This document shows, in pieces, positions 52,255 to 64,000 of a DNA stretch of 64,000 nucleotides (position 1 is its first letter; every line of letters begins with the position of its first letter). The notes under the pieces are model-generated. The model was not told the origin of the DNA and searched no databases. It worked only from the letters and a program-made list of their open reading frames with translations. Both the position numbers and the translations under genes were made by a program. Source of the DNA: Gallaecimonas sp. GXIMD4217 (GTDB lineage: Bacteria; Pseudomonadota; Gammaproteobacteria; Enterobacterales; Gallaecimonadaceae). The DNA lies in contig NZ_CP149925.1 of the NCBI RefSeq assembly GCF_038087665.1, positions 1,019,455 through 1,083,454 of the forward strand. Direction: 5' to 3'.

Positions 52255-54531
52255 ATGGCATATCAGGTCTTGGCGCGCAAATGGCGCCCGCAGCAATTCT
52301 CCGCCCTGGTGGGGCAGGAACATGTGGTCAGGGCGCTCAACAACGCCCTGGATCAGGACCGGCTGCACCATGCCTACCTGTTCACCGGCACCCGCGGGGT
52401 GGGCAAGACCACCCTGGCGCGGATCTTCGCCAAGAGCCTCAACTGCGATCTGGGAGTGACCTCCACCCCCTGCGGCCAGTGCAGCGCCTGCCAGGAGATC
52501 GAGCAGGGCCACTTCGTCGACCTCATCGAGGTGGACGCCGCCTCCCGCACCAAGGTGGAAGACACCAGGGAGATCCTGGAAAACGTCCAGTACCGGCCCA
52601 GCCGGGGCCGCTACAAGGTGTACCTCATCGACGAGGTGCACATGCTGTCCCGCCATTCCTTCAACGCCCTGCTCAAGACCCTGGAAGAGCCGCCGGCCCA
52701 TGTGAAGTTCCTGCTGGCCACCACGGATCCCCAGAAGCTGCCGGTGACCATCCTGTCCCGTTGCCTGCAGTTCAACCTCAAGAGCCTGGGCCAGGAGGCC
52801 ATCCAGAACCACCTGGCCCAGGTACTGGGCCAGGAGCAGGTCCCCTTCGAGGATACCGCCCTGGCGCTGCTGGCCAAGGCCGCCAAGGGCTCCATGCGCG
52901 ACGCTCTCAGCCTCACCGACCAGGCCATCGCCCACGGCAGCGGCGCCCTGCGCATGGACGAGGTGCAGCAGATGCTTGGCACCCTGGATACCCGTTTCGC
53001 CGAACATCTGGTGTCCGCGGTGCTGGCCGACGATGCCCAGGCACTGCTGGCGGCCCTGGACGAACTGGCGCCCCTGTCGCCGGATTACCAGGCGCTGCTG
53101 GGCGATATCCTTACCCTGCTGCACCAGATGGCCGTGGCCCAGCAGGTGCCGGGCACCCAGGGCGAGGCCGCCGAGCGCCTGGCCGGCCACGTCAGCCCCC
53201 AGCAGCTGCAGCTTTACTACCAGATGGCCGTGCACGGCCGCCGGGATTTCCCCTATTGCCCGGATCCGCGCATGGCCCTGGAGATGACCCTGCTGCGCAT
53301 GCTGGCCTTCAGCCGCCAGGAGGCGCCGGCCCAGCAGCAGAGCCCGGCGCCGGCCAGCCGGCCGCCGCTGATGCCCAAGCCGGATATCAAGGCCGAACCC
53401 AAGTCACGGCCGGCCCCGGTTGCCACACCCGTCCAGGACCTGGAGCCGGTCACGGCCAAGGCGGTGGCGCCAGCGCCTGTTGTCGAGCCCGAGGCCCTTG
53501 CCCCCAAGGCGGCACCGGAACCGGTCGTGGCGGCCCAGGCCGTTGAGGCCCCGGAGCTGGAAGCCCAGCAGGAGCAGATCCTGGCCATGGCCCAGGCCCA
53601 GGGCTACCAGCCGGCGGAAGCGCCCGCCCAGCCCGTGGCACCGCAAGAACAGGTGCCGCCCGAGCCCGAGGTCCATGAGCCGACGCCCCAGGGCGCGGCC
53701 GAGGCGTCCCCGGCCGGGAGCGCCACCCAGGCCGTGCTCCAGGCCCAGTTCATGCTGCGCAGCCAGCGCAGGCAGGGTGGCCAGGAGGAAGCCCAGCCGC
53801 TAAAAAAGCCCCAGCCGACGACCAACCCGGCAGCTGAGCCGGGCACCCGGCCCGTGGTGCGTCCGGCGGCCCAGGACAAGCCGCCCCTGGATGACGAGCC
53901 GCCGCCCTGGCTGGACGACGACGAGGCGTCACCCTGGCAGGAGCCGCCTGAACCGGCAGCGCCCGCCGCTGAAAGGCCCCAGGTGGCCATGATGCCCGAG
54001 CCGGTGGCAGCGGCTGCCGAACCAGCGGCGCCCGAGCCGGCCCCGCCAGCAGCGCCCGCGGCCATGCCGGCGCAGTCGAGGGAGGCCCGTCGCCAGGCCT
54101 TTGAACAGTATCCCGGGGTGATCCAGGCCCTGGCCGCCACGGCCGACAACGACAGGGACTGGTACCATGCCAGCCGTGCCCTGCAGCTGGGCGGCCTGGC
54201 CAAGCAGCTGGCCATGAATTCGGTGCTGGTCAAGGAGGGCGAGCGCTGGCAGCTGCTGCTGACCCCGGCCCAGAAGCACCTGGCCAGCGAACGCCAGCGC
54301 CAGGAGCTGGAGTCGGCCCTGCGTGAGGCCGGTCTGTATGACGGCGAGCTGCAGGTGACAGTCGCCGAGGCCAAGGGGGAAACGCCCCTTGCCATCATCG
54401 AGCGGATCAAGGCAAGCTGCCTGTCCTATGCCAACCAGGTGCTGGCCGATGATCCCGTCGCCCGGCAGCTGCTGAACGAATTTGATGCTGAACTGGACGT
54501 CGACACCGTGCGTCCCGTCTTGAACAACTGA
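52255..54531 (+). CDS. dnaX: DNA polymerase III subunits tau and gamma
   Basis: A 758-residue clamp-loader ATPase (tau). Walker [10 protein letters not shown] (about residues 44-52), zinc-binding Cys in [16 protein letters not shown], and Walker [10 protein letters not shown] lie in the AAA+ core. A long Pro/Ala/Glu-rich region (about 360-620) separates the core from the C-terminal DnaB- and alpha-binding domains. Position 53802 holds A AAA AAG in the same register as the E. coli programmed -1 frameshift site, which would make a gamma-like product. It is followed by ybaB and recR, the conserved order. Confidence 0.96.
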   Translation: MAYQVLARKWRPQQFSALVGQEHVVRALNNALDQDRLHHAYLFTGTRGVGKTTLARIFAKSLNCDLGVTSTPCGQCSACQEIEQGHFVDLIEVDAASRTKVEDTREILENVQYRPSRGRYKVYLIDEVHMLSRHSFNALLKTLEEPPAHVKFLLATTDPQKLPVTILSRCLQFNLKSLGQEAIQNHLAQVLGQEQVPFEDTALALLAKAAKGSMRDALSLTDQAIAHGSGALRMDEVQQMLGTLDTRFAEHLVSAVLADDAQALLAALDELAPLSPDYQALLGDILTLLHQMAVAQQVPGTQGEAAERLAGHVSPQQLQLYYQMAVHGRRDFPYCPDPRMALEMTLLRMLAFSRQEAPAQQQSPAPASRPPLMPKPDIKAEPKSRPAPVATPVQDLEPVTAKAVAPAPVVEPEALAPKAAPEPVVAAQAVEAPELEAQQEQILAMAQAQGYQPAEAPAQPVAPQEQVPPEPEVHEPTPQGAAEASPAGSATQAVLQAQFMLRSQRRQGGQEEAQPLKKPQPTTNPAAEPGTRPVVRPAAQDKPPLDDEPPPWLDDDEASPWQEPPEPAAPAAERPQVAMMPEPVAAAAEPAAPEPAPPAAPAAMPAQSREARRQAFEQYPGVIQALAATADNDRDWYHASRALQLGGLAKQLAMNSVLVKEGERWQLLLTPAQKHLASERQRQELESALREAGLYDGELQVTVAEAKGETPLAIIERIKASCLSYANQVLADDPVARQLLNEFDAELDVDTVRPVLNN
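53783..53843 (+). promoter_or_regulatory. Programmed -1 frameshift signal in dnaX
   Basis: A heptamer A AAA AAG (53802-53808) is read as CTA AAA AAG in the zero frame. An internal Shine-Dalgarno-like AGGAGG lies at 53783-53788, 13 bases upstream. After a -1 slip nine codons follow, then TGA at 53835-53837. A CCCGGC-agctga-GCCGGG hairpin (53826-53843) lies downstream. The product would be about 527 residues. Confidence 0.75.
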
Positions 54532-54541
54532 GGAAGATACG

Positions 54542-54871
54542 ATGTTTGGTAAAGGTGGAATGGGCAACCTGATGAAGCAGGCCCAGCAGATGCAAGAGCG
54601 CATGCAGAAGGCCCAGGAAGAGATCGCCAACATGGAAGTGATCGGCGAAGCCGGCGCCGGCATGGTCAAGGTGGTCATGCTGGGCAACCACAACGTGCGC
54701 CGCATCGACATCGACGAGTCCCTGATGGAGGACGACAAGGAGATGATCGAAGATCTCATCGCCGCCGCCATCAACGATGCGGTGCGCCGCGTCGAGGAAG
54801 AGTCCAAGAAGCGCATGGCCGAGGTCACCGGCGGCATGAAGCTGCCCGGCGGCATGCAGTTCCCCTTCTAA
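54542..54871 (+). CDS. ybaB: YbaB/EbfC nucleoid-associated protein
   Basis: A 109-residue small dimeric DNA-binding protein. It opens with a glycine-rich [19 protein letters not shown] helix and the core carries the family's [12 protein letters not shown] and [17 protein letters not shown] blocks. It lies between dnaX and recR, 3 bases before recR, as in most bacteria. Confidence 0.95.
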   Translation: MFGKGGMGNLMKQAQQMQERMQKAQEEIANMEVIGEAGAGMVKVVMLGNHNVRRIDIDESLMEDDKEMIEDLIAAAINDAVRRVEEESKKRMAEVTGGMKLPGGMQFPF

Positions 54872-54874
54872 GCC

Positions 54875-55474
54875 ATGGAATTCAGCCCGCTGCTCAAGGA
54901 GCTGATCCAGGCCCTGAGGGTGCTGCCCGGGGTGGGGGCCAAGTCCGCCACCCGCATGGCCTTTCACCTGCTCGAGCGCGATCGCAGCGGCGCCCTGGCC
55001 CTCGGTGACGCCCTGAAGCGGGCCATGGAGGGCATAGGACACTGCAGCCGGTGCCGGACCTTCTGTGAGACCGAGCTGTGCAGCCTCTGCGCCAACCCCA
55101 GGCGCGCCGAGAACGGCCAGCTCTGCATAGTGGAGACCCCGGCCGACGTCATGGCCATAGAGCAGACCGGCCTCTTCGCCGGCCGCTACTTCGTGCTGAT
55201 GGGGCACCTGTCGCCCCTGGACGGCATAGGCCCGGCCGAGCTGGAGCTGGACAGGCTCGACGTCCTGCTGGAAGGTGGCGATTGGCAGGAGGTGATCCTG
55301 GCCACCAACCCCACGGTGGAGGGAGATGCCACCGCCCACTATGTGGCCGACATGACCCGCCGCCACGGCATCAGGGTCAGCCGCATCGCCCATGGCGTGC
55401 CGGTGGGCGGCGAGCTGGAGTTCGTGGACGGCACCACCTTGTCCCACAGTTTTACCGGCCGCCAGCCGCTGTGA
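54875..55474 (+). CDS. recR: Recombination protein RecR
   Basis: 199 residues. An N-terminal helix-hairpin-helix ([17 protein letters not shown]), a C4 zinc finger ([16 protein letters not shown]), a Toprim domain ([19 protein letters not shown]) and the C-terminal Walker-like segment [20 protein letters not shown] are all in order. With RecF/RecO it loads RecA on gapped DNA. Confidence 0.97.
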   Translation: MEFSPLLKELIQALRVLPGVGAKSATRMAFHLLERDRSGALALGDALKRAMEGIGHCSRCRTFCETELCSLCANPRRAENGQLCIVETPADVMAIEQTGLFAGRYFVLMGHLSPLDGIGPAELELDRLDVLLEGGDWQEVILATNPTVEGDATAHYVADMTRRHGIRVSRIAHGVPVGGELEFVDGTTLSHSFTGRQPL

Positions 55475-55476
55475 GC

Positions 55477-55502
55477 AAAAGCCCCTGCAAAGGGGCTTTT
55501 TT
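55477..55502 (+). terminator. Terminator after recR
   Basis: AAAAGCCCCT-gcaa-AGGGGCTTTTTT. Confidence 0.88.
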
Positions 55503-55506
55503 CTGC

Positions 55507-55534
55507 CTTGAAATTGCCTTTGCCGTCCCCATCT
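55507..55534 (+). promoter_or_regulatory. Sigma-32 heat-shock promoter of htpG
   Basis: CTTGAAA (55507-55513), a 13-base spacer and CCCCATCT (55527-55534) match the sigma-32 consensus (CTTGAAA / CCCCATNT) at every informative base. The start codon is 41 bases downstream. Confidence 0.88.
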
Positions 55535-55575
55535 ATTGTCTCGACCCATAACCAGTTGAGGAAGCTGAGACAGTC

Positions 55576-58286
<2,711 letters not shown>

Positions 58287-58294
58287 GTGAAAAG

Positions 58295-58321
58295 AACGCC
58301 CCACCCGGGGCGTTTTTTTTC
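58295..58321 (+). terminator. Terminator of adk
   Basis: AACGCCCC / GGGGCGTT with a 4-base loop and T8. Confidence 0.88.
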
Positions 58322-58395
58322 GTATCCTAACGGCCATCAAGGTTTGTCGGAGCCGGCCCAACCGGCTCTCACCATTGCCAAGGCCGGACATCGCT

Positions 58396-59475
58396 ATGCA
58401 CTACAAGGGCTCCCCCGCATTTTCCCACGACCAGCAGCCCAAGCTGGGCGTGCTGCTCACCAACCTGGGCACCCCGGATGCGCCCGACAGCAAATCCCTG
58501 CGCCGCTATCTCAGGGAATTCCTCTGGGATCCCCGCATCACCGAGATGCCCCGGCCCCTGTGGTGGCTGGTGCTGAACGGCGTCATCCTCAACATCAGGC
58601 CGCGCAGGAGTGCCGAAGCCTACAAGACGGTGTGGACCGAGCGCGGTTCGCCGCTGCTGGCCCACAGCCTGGATCAGGCCGGTGGCATCGAAACGCGGCT
58701 CAGGGAAAGGTTCGGAGACCATGTCGAAGTGGCGCTTGGCATGCGTTACGGCAACCCGTCCCTGGCCGGCGCCGTCGACGAGCTGCTGGCCAAGGGGGTG
58801 CGCCGGCTGCTGGTGTTGCCGCTCTATCCCCAGTATTCGGCCACCACCACCGCCAGCACCTTCGATGCCCTGGCCCAGGATTTCCAGGGCCGGCGCTGGC
58901 TGCCACAGCTGCGCTTTGTCAGCCACTACCATGACTTCGACCCCTATATCGAGGCCATGGCGGCGCGGATCCGCCGCCACTGGCAGGAAAAGGGCAGGGC
59001 GGACCGGCTGATCTTCTCCTTCCACGGCATTCCCGAGCGCTTCTTCAAGAAAGGCGACCCCTACTTCTGCGAGTGCCACAAGAGCGCCCGGCTGCTGGCC
59101 GAGCGACTCGGCCTGGAAGAGGGCCAGTGGCAGCTCTGCTTCCAGTCCCGTTTCGGCCGCGAGCCCTGGCTCAAGCCCTACCTGGACGAGACCCTCAAGG
59201 TCCTGCCGGGCCAGGGCGTGAAATCGGTGCAGGTGTTCAGTCCCGGCTTTGCCGCCGACTGCCTGGAGACCATAGAGGAACTGGGGGTGGAGAACCGGGA
59301 TTATTTCCTGGCCGCCGGTGGCCAGGATTACCAGTTCATTTCCTGCCTCAATGCCGAGCCCGAGCACCTGGATGCGCTTTGCCAGCTCATCGAGCAGAAC
59401 CTGGCCGGCTGGACCCTGCCCCGGGGCGACGAAGGCGGCCAAACGGCCGCCCTGGCCAGCAAAATGGGCGCCTAG
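58396..59475 (+). CDS. hemH: Ferrochelatase
   Basis: 359 residues from ATG 58396; a TTG at 58375 is less likely. It inserts Fe2+ into protoporphyrin IX, the last step of heme synthesis. Family blocks: VLLTNLGTPDAP near the start, MRYGNPS, LPLYPQYSATTTAS, the active-site His in FSFHGIPERF, and SRFGREPWLKP. It follows adk as in E. coli. Confidence 0.97.
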   Translation: MHYKGSPAFSHDQQPKLGVLLTNLGTPDAPDSKSLRRYLREFLWDPRITEMPRPLWWLVLNGVILNIRPRRSAEAYKTVWTERGSPLLAHSLDQAGGIETRLRERFGDHVEVALGMRYGNPSLAGAVDELLAKGVRRLLVLPLYPQYSATTTASTFDALAQDFQGRRWLPQLRFVSHYHDFDPYIEAMAARIRRHWQEKGRADRLIFSFHGIPERFFKKGDPYFCECHKSARLLAERLGLEEGQWQLCFQSRFGREPWLKPYLDETLKVLPGQGVKSVQVFSPGFAADCLETIEELGVENRDYFLAAGGQDYQFISCLNAEPEHLDALCQLIEQNLAGWTLPRGDEGGQTAALASKMGA

Positions 59476-59498
59476 GCGCTGTTTCGGCGTCGCCCTGT

Positions 59499-59524
59499 AA
59501 GCCCGGCCTCGTGCCGGGCTTTTC
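59499..59524 (+). terminator. Terminator of hemH
   Basis: AAGCCCGGC-ctcgt-GCCGGGCTTTT. Confidence 0.82.
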
Positions 59525-59652
59525 ATGCTTAACACCTTGTTTCTTCAACAGGAATTGGAGCATCAGCTCTAATTCGGGCAGGGAGCCACCTGGGCAGGGG
59601 ATACGGCTGTACGCTGAATTCGCTTTAATTTCTCAATAAAAACAAAGGCTTG

Positions 59653-59658
59653 TATAAT
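59653..59658 (+). promoter_or_regulatory. -10 hexamer of the fadL-like gene
   Basis: A perfect TATAAT 33 bases before the start codon. The best -35 (TTTCTC, 18 bases upstream) is weak. Confidence 0.5.
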
Positions 59659-59690
59659 GCCGGCTCTTTTTTTCAGACAGAAAGCAAGCC

Positions 59691-61193
59691 ATGCAGTACC
59701 GCCTTTCTCTGTTGGCCGCCGCCCTGCTGAGCACCACTGCCCAGGCCGCCGGCTACAAGATCTTTGAACAATCCACCTCCTCCATGGGCTCCGCCTATGC
59801 CGGCCGTGGCGCCTTGGTGGAAGACGCCACCGTCGTCTACTCCAATCCCGCCGCCATGAGCCGCCTCGGTGGCAGCGAGCTGGTCGGCGGCCTCAGCCTG
59901 GTATCGGCCGAAGTGGCCTTCGACAATGCCAGCGCCACCGATGCCCGCGGCCTGCAGGTCCAGGGCAAGAGCGCCGATACCCTGGAGGCCCTGGCCGCCA
60001 TTCCCCACTTCTACTACCACAGGCCGCTGTCCGAGCGGATCCACTTCGGCCTGGCCCTGGTGGTGCCCTATGGCGTCGAGTCCGACTATGACGACGACTT
60101 CGTCGGCCGCTATTTCGCCGATGAGTCCCGCTTCGAGATCCTCAGCCTGCAGCCGACCCTGAGCTATGCCCTGGACCAGGCCTGGTCGGTGGGCCTTGGC
60201 ATCAACCTCAACCATGCCGAGGGCAAGCTCAGCAAGTTCAAGGATCACGGCGGCCTCTGCCAGCTGCCGGACCAGTACGTCAATCAGCTGTACGGCATGA
60301 TCTCCGGCGGCGCCTTCACCCAGGTGGCCCAGGACGGTTACTGCCGGTCCCACTACAGCGTCGAGGGCGACGACTTTGGCGTCGGCATGAATGTGGGCAT
60401 CCACTACCAGCCCAGCGACAAGCTGCAGCTGGGCCTGGCCTGGCACTCCCAGGTCCACTACCGGCTCAAGGGCGACTCCGAGATCACCCACACCCCCATC
60501 AGCGGCGAATTCGTCCCCGAGGGCGCGCCCTTCTGGGTGGCGCCGACCATCCCCGGGGTGGTGGACGGCCAGAAGCTGCCGGCCGTGGATCTGGCGACCA
60601 ATAAGCTGGCCATCAACGACCGCCTGGTGGAGGCCAGCCAGCTCAGCCTGACCACGCCCCAGTCGCTGATGCTGTCTGGCGCCTACCAGCAGGGTGATTG
60701 GACCTGGCTGGCCACCGCCAACTGGACCGACTGGAGCCAGTTCCAGTCCATCCGCGTCGAAAGCCGGGCCGGCTTCGGCCCCATCTCCGTCTCCACCAGC
60801 CAGGCCCAGAACCTCAACGAGGCCGGCCTGATAGGTTATATCCCCGAGCACTGGCAGGACGCCTGGGCCTATGCGGTGGGTCTTCACTATCGCCTGGACG
60901 AGGCCATGAAGCTGCGCCTGGGCTATGCCCTGGACGAGTCGCCCATCCCAGACAGCCACCGCACCGCCCGCATTCCTTCCAGTGACCGCCAGTGGTTCAC
61001 CCTGGGGCTCGGCTGGCAGCTGGCGCCCCAATGGCAGCTGGATCTGGCCTACGGCTACATGTTCATGGACGATGTCCGCGTCGAGGAGCGGGAGTTCAAC
61101 GCCCAGGATCAGGCGCTCTATCAGTCCGGCTACCAGGCCGACTATGAGATAGACGCCCATGTGCTGTCGGCGCAGCTGGCCTATCGCTTCTGA
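59691..61193 (+). CDS. fadL: FadL-family outer-membrane long-chain fatty acid transporter
   Basis: A 500-residue protein. The signal peptide ends at AQA (about residue 19), and the mature start AGYKIFEQSTSSMGSAYAG with DATVVYSNPAAMSRL forms the FadL hatch/NPA region. A 14-stranded barrel follows, ending in aromatic YRF. The family imports long-chain fatty acids or other hydrophobic compounds. Its location between hemH and gsk differs from E. coli, and the subfamily is not certain. Confidence 0.92.
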   Translation: MQYRLSLLAAALLSTTAQAAGYKIFEQSTSSMGSAYAGRGALVEDATVVYSNPAAMSRLGGSELVGGLSLVSAEVAFDNASATDARGLQVQGKSADTLEALAAIPHFYYHRPLSERIHFGLALVVPYGVESDYDDDFVGRYFADESRFEILSLQPTLSYALDQAWSVGLGINLNHAEGKLSKFKDHGGLCQLPDQYVNQLYGMISGGAFTQVAQDGYCRSHYSVEGDDFGVGMNVGIHYQPSDKLQLGLAWHSQVHYRLKGDSEITHTPISGEFVPEGAPFWVAPTIPGVVDGQKLPAVDLATNKLAINDRLVEASQLSLTTPQSLMLSGAYQQGDWTWLATANWTDWSQFQSIRVESRAGFGPISVSTSQAQNLNEAGLIGYIPEHWQDAWAYAVGLHYRLDEAMKLRLGYALDESPIPDSHRTARIPSSDRQWFTLGLGWQLAPQWQLDLAYGYMFMDDVRVEEREFNAQDQALYQSGYQADYEIDAHVLSAQLAYRF

Positions 61194-61206
61194 GCACATC
61201 CGCTGC

Positions 61207-61235
61207 AAAGCCGGCCCCAGGGCCGGCTTTTTTTT
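61207..61235 (+). terminator. Terminator of the fadL-like gene
   Basis: AAAGCCGGCCC-ca-GGGCCGGCTTT followed by T5. Confidence 0.9.
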
Positions 61236-61368
61236 GGCTTCTGCTGTCCTAGTCTTTAGAGGGGCGGGGCAGGCGCAATTTTGTGCCACGCACCGGGTGA
61301 GCCGGGCCTTACCTTTTGCTAAAATCCGCCGCCATTGACCCTCTGGGTCTTCACAGGATTCGGCAAGC

Positions 61369-62673
61369 ATGAAATTTCCAGGCCAACGCAAGAGCAAACA
61401 CTTCTTCCCGGTGGAATCCCGGGATCCCCTGATGAGCGAACTCTCGCCCCAAAACAAACCCATCTCCACCCACATCTGCGGCATCGACCAGGTGCTGGTG
61501 GACATCGAGGCCCATGTGCCCGAGGGTTTCCTGGAAAAGTACGGCCTGTCCAAGGGCCACTCCATGGTGATCAGCCCGGAGAAGGCTGAGGCCATCTACA
61601 AGGAGCTGGTGGACAAGGGCCTGATCGTCTCCGAGTTCGCCGGCGGCACCATAGGCAACACCCTGCACAACTACTCCGTGCTCAGCGACGACAAGTCCAT
61701 CCTGTTTGGGGTCATGAGCGAGCAGATCAAGGTCGGCAGCTCCGCCTACCGCTACCTGTGCAACACCTCCTCCAAGGTGGATCTCAACCACCTGCAGCCG
61801 GTGCCTGGCTCCATCGGCCAGTGCATCACCCTGATCGCCCCCGACGGCGAGCGCAGCTTCGCCATCAACAAGGGCGAGATGGATCACCTCAGCCCCGATT
61901 ATGTGGACAAGAAGCTGGTGCAGGGCGCCGCCGCCCTGGTGGTGACCGCCTACCTGATGCGCTGCGAGGAGCACGAGCCCATGAAGGCCGCCGCCCTGCA
62001 GGCCGTGGCCTGGGCCAAGGAGGCCGGCGTGCCCGTGGTGCTGACCATGGGCACCAAGTTCATCGTCGAAGACAGGCGCGACTGGTGGCAGGACTTCATT
62101 CGCGACAATGTCACCGTCGTGGCCATGAACGAGGACGAGGCCGAGGCCCTGACCGGCCTGGCCGACCCCCTGCTGGCGGTGGAGCAGGTGCTGGAGTGGA
62201 CCGACTTGGTGCTGTGCACCGCCGGCCCGGTCGGCCTCTACCTGGGCAGCCATGTGGACGAGGCCCAGAAGCGCGAGACCAACAGCCAGCTGCTGCCGGG
62301 GGCCATTCCCGAGTTCAACCGCTACGAGTACTCCAGGCCCATGCGCCGGGAAGATTGCGAGAACCCCATCAAGGTCTATTCCCATATCAGCCCCTACATG
62401 GGCGGCCCGGAGCGCATCAAGAACACCAATGGCGCCGGCGACGGCGCCCTGGCGGCGCTGCTGCACGACATGGCCGCCAACGGCTACCACAAGCTCAACG
62501 TACCGGGCTCCAGCAAGCATCACGCCGACTACCTGACCTATTCCTCCCTGTCCCAGGTCAGCAAGTACGCCAACCGGGTCTCCTACGAGGTGCTGGTGCA
62601 GCATTCGCCGCGCCTGTCCCGGGGCCTGCCGGAGCGGGAGGACTCCCTGGAAGAGGTGTACTGGGACCAGTAA
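61369..62673 (+). CDS. gsk: Inosine-guanosine kinase
   Basis: A 434-residue PfkB-family nucleoside kinase, the same length as E. coli Gsk. Family traits: the MKFPGQRKSKHFFPV start, FAGGTIGNTLHNYSVL, and the catalytic NTNGAGDGALAALLHD block at about residue 350. It phosphorylates inosine and guanosine in purine salvage. hemH-gsk proximity is conserved, and apt in the same region adds a salvage theme. Confidence 0.96.
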   Translation: MKFPGQRKSKHFFPVESRDPLMSELSPQNKPISTHICGIDQVLVDIEAHVPEGFLEKYGLSKGHSMVISPEKAEAIYKELVDKGLIVSEFAGGTIGNTLHNYSVLSDDKSILFGVMSEQIKVGSSAYRYLCNTSSKVDLNHLQPVPGSIGQCITLIAPDGERSFAINKGEMDHLSPDYVDKKLVQGAAALVVTAYLMRCEEHEPMKAAALQAVAWAKEAGVPVVLTMGTKFIVEDRRDWWQDFIRDNVTVVAMNEDEAEALTGLADPLLAVEQVLEWTDLVLCTAGPVGLYLGSHVDEAQKRETNSQLLPGAIPEFNRYEYSRPMRREDCENPIKVYSHISPYMGGPERIKNTNGAGDGALAALLHDMAANGYHKLNVPGSSKHHADYLTYSSLSQVSKYANRVSYEVLVQHSPRLSRGLPEREDSLEEVYWDQ

Positions 62674-62692
62674 CACCCCTTGCGAGCACGAG

Positions 62693-62716
62693 AAGGCGCC
62701 CTGGGGCGCCTTTTTT
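62693..62716 (+). terminator. Terminator of gsk
   Basis: AAGGCGCC / GGCGCCTTTTTT around CTGG. Confidence 0.8.
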
Positions 62717-62780
62717 GAAGGGGCAGGCCAGGACGTCATCGACTACAGTCTGTCTTGCCTAAACAGAGGGGGACACAGGG

Positions 62781-63353
62781 ATGATTTCAACGGAACAAAG
62801 GCAGGTGCTGCGCGACAAGCTGGCCCTGTACGAGGGCTGCATCGAGCACATGTACCTGGACAGCAACGGCTATGTGACCGTGGCCATAGGCCAGCTGCTG
62901 GCCAACCAGGACGCGGCATTGAAACTGCCCTTCCTGCGCCAGGACGGCAGCGCCGCCGCCAGCAGCGAGATCCTGGCCGACTACGAGGCGGTGCGGGCCC
63001 AGCCGGCCGGCAAGCGGGCCAGCTACTACGGCACCTTCACCCAACTGCACCTGACCCAGGCGGCGATGGATGCCCTGGTCGACGGCCATATCGACAGCTT
63101 CGGCGCCGAACTGCTCCGGCTTTACCCGGACTTCGACCAGTACCCCAGCCAGGTGCAGCTGGGCCTCTTTGACATGATCTTCAACCTGGGCATGCACAAG
63201 CTGCAAAGCGGCTTTCCCAGCTTCAACAGGGCGGTCAAGGCCAGGGACTGGCAGGAGGCGGCGCGCCAATGCCACCGCCGGGGCATCGGCGAGTCCCGCA
63301 ACAACTACGTCAGGGGCCTGTTCGAGGAGGCGGCGGCCATGGCACCGGTCTAG
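62781..63353 (+). CDS. GH24-like (phage-type lysozyme) protein
   Basis: 190 residues. The start of the fold resembles T4-type lysozyme: Glu18 (LYEGC), Asp27 (MYLDSNG) and Thr33 (VTVAIG) match the Glu-Asp-Thr catalytic triad. A later LFDMIFNLGMHKLQSGFPSF block is the second lysozyme signature. No signal peptide is seen, as in phage endolysins, but no other phage genes are adjacent. The stop overlaps the convergent gene by 3 bases. Confidence 0.8.
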   Translation: MISTEQRQVLRDKLALYEGCIEHMYLDSNGYVTVAIGQLLANQDAALKLPFLRQDGSAAASSEILADYEAVRAQPAGKRASYYGTFTQLHLTQAAMDALVDGHIDSFGAELLRLYPDFDQYPSQVQLGLFDMIFNLGMHKLQSGFPSFNRAVKARDWQEAARQCHRRGIGESRNNYVRGLFEEAAAMAPV

Positions 63354-63997
63354 CGCCGCCAGGCCGCCTGGATCAGGGCCAGCACCTCGCTGTCCGAGGT
63401 CTGGGAAAAGTCCCGGTACCACTGGCCTATGGCCATGAAGGGCTCAGGGGTGGCCAGGCACACCACCTTGTCGGCCCTTTTCTTTAGCCTGTCCACCGTA
63501 TCCGGCGGCGCCACCGGCACCGCCACCCAGAGCGCTTCGGGCCCCTGGCTACGGACCGCGTCCAGGGCCGCCAGCATGGTGGCACCGGTGGCCACGCCAT
63601 CATCGACAACGATGACAAGACGGCCCTTAAGTTCGGGCCAGGGCCGCTCGCCCCGGTAGGCCCGCTCCCGTCGCTCAAGCTCCGCCTGCTCCTCGGCCAG
63701 CACCCTGGCCATGGCCTCGTCGCTGACCGGGTAGCTGGCCAGCAGCTCCTCGTTCAGCACCTTGACGCCGCCGCTGGCGATGGCGCCCATGGCCAGCTCC
63801 TTGTGGCCGGGGTAGCCGAGCTTGCGCACCGTCAGCAGATCCAGTTCGGCGTCCAGAGTCTCGGCGATGGCGGCCGCCACGGGCACGCCGCCACGGGGCA
63901 GGGCCAGCACCAGTATGGGTGGCCTGGGCTGCCGGGCCGCCAGGGCATGGGCCAGGGCCAGGCCGGCGGCCTCGCGGTTGGGAATGGGCAAGTCCAT
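63350..63997 (-). CDS. Phosphoribosyltransferase-family protein
   Basis: 215 residues from an ATG 3 bases inside the window edge; the true start may lie just outside. The PRPP-binding motif VIVVDDGVATGATM is at about residues 128-141. LALPRGGVPVAAAIA near residue 31 and TVRKLGYPGHKELAMGAI are typical of a group of uncharacterised PRTases often found with dienelactone-hydrolase domains. The substrate is unknown. Confidence 0.85.
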   Translation of the reverse strand: MDLPIPNREAAGLALAHALAARQPRPPILVLALPRGGVPVAAAIAETLDAELDLLTVRKLGYPGHKELAMGAIASGGVKVLNEELLASYPVSDEAMARVLAEEQAELERRERAYRGERPWPELKGRLVIVVDDGVATGATMLAALDAVRSQGPEALWVAVPVAPPDTVDRLKKRADKVVCLATPEPFMAIGQWYRDFSQTSDSEVLALIQAAWRR

Positions 63998-64000
63998 GGG

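Noticed and set aside
62781-63353. Prophage remnant, because of the lysozyme-like gene
   Set aside because: Neighbours are housekeeping genes and no integrase, holin or structural genes are present.

Overview
The window is GC-rich, densely coded DNA from the chromosome of a free-living gammaproteobacterium. Gene order supports this: ybgC-tolQRAB-pal-cpoB, then tRNA-Lys and nadA; and apt-dnaX-ybaB-recR-htpG-adk-hemH-gsk, which matches the order in E. coli and its relatives. A Vibrio/Shewanella-type TonB2 cluster, large TonB-dependent receptors, tryptophan dioxygenase and a quinol NO reductase point to a marine Alteromonadales-like or Gallaecimonas-like organism. The genus is inference only.

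Layout. 1-3.0 kb: the 3' part of a DUF748 envelope protein and a membrane diguanylate cyclase. 3.0-4.1 kb: no gene, but hairpin-rich DNA with a 251-bp tandem duplication. 4.1-11.4 kb: a secreted prolyl oligopeptidase and the complete Tol-Pal operon. 11.5-12.9 kb: six tRNA-Lys(TTT) genes alternating with five degenerate tRNA-like blocks. 13-14.5 kb: nadA, tRNA-Ser(GGA) and a decayed tRNA-Ser copy. 14.7-17.4 kb: alkylation repair (ogt, ada-alkA) and rluA. 17.5-19.6 kb: a bufferin-type metallophore operon (BufA2 class) whose precursor has an internally duplicated six-cysteine module. 19.6-24.9 kb: partial denitrification genes (norZ; nirK with a fused cytochrome c; nirV; a Sco copper chaperone), with FNR/DNR-like boxes in mirror-image geometry. 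24.9-31.6 kb: a transglycosylase, the 4.5S RNA gene, tryptophan 2,3-dioxygenase, an HDAC-family protein, and DUF2057-priC-yfcA-dinG. 32-44.8 kb: two paralogous TonB-dependent receptors flanking a six-gene TonB2 energy module and a DUF885 lipoprotein. 44.9-48.6 kb: a fused chorismate mutase/prephenate dehydratase/DAHP synthase behind a pheL-type leader and attenuator, a DksA-like protein and dusC. 48.7-50.9 kb: a second bufferin operon (BufA1/HvfA class) with sixteen EGKCG motifs, followed by a 39-codon membrane ORF. 51.2-64 kb: housekeeping genes including dnaX with a likely programmed frameshift and htpG with a textbook sigma-32 promoter.

The most interesting content is the pair of ribosomally made, post-translationally modified metallophore systems. 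Each has a precursor, an MNIO (DUF692) multinuclear iron enzyme and a DUF2063 partner. Both precursors are expanded, one by module duplication and the other by EGKCG repeat amplification. Both have a hairpin plus T-run just after the precursor gene that could raise the precursor:enzyme ratio. The BufA2 operon converges on the NO/nitrite reduction cluster, which encodes a copper enzyme and a copper chaperone, so a link to copper handling is plausible but unproven. Other points of interest are the alternating tRNA/tRNA-like array and a family of small hairpins with an invariant AGGGA loop.
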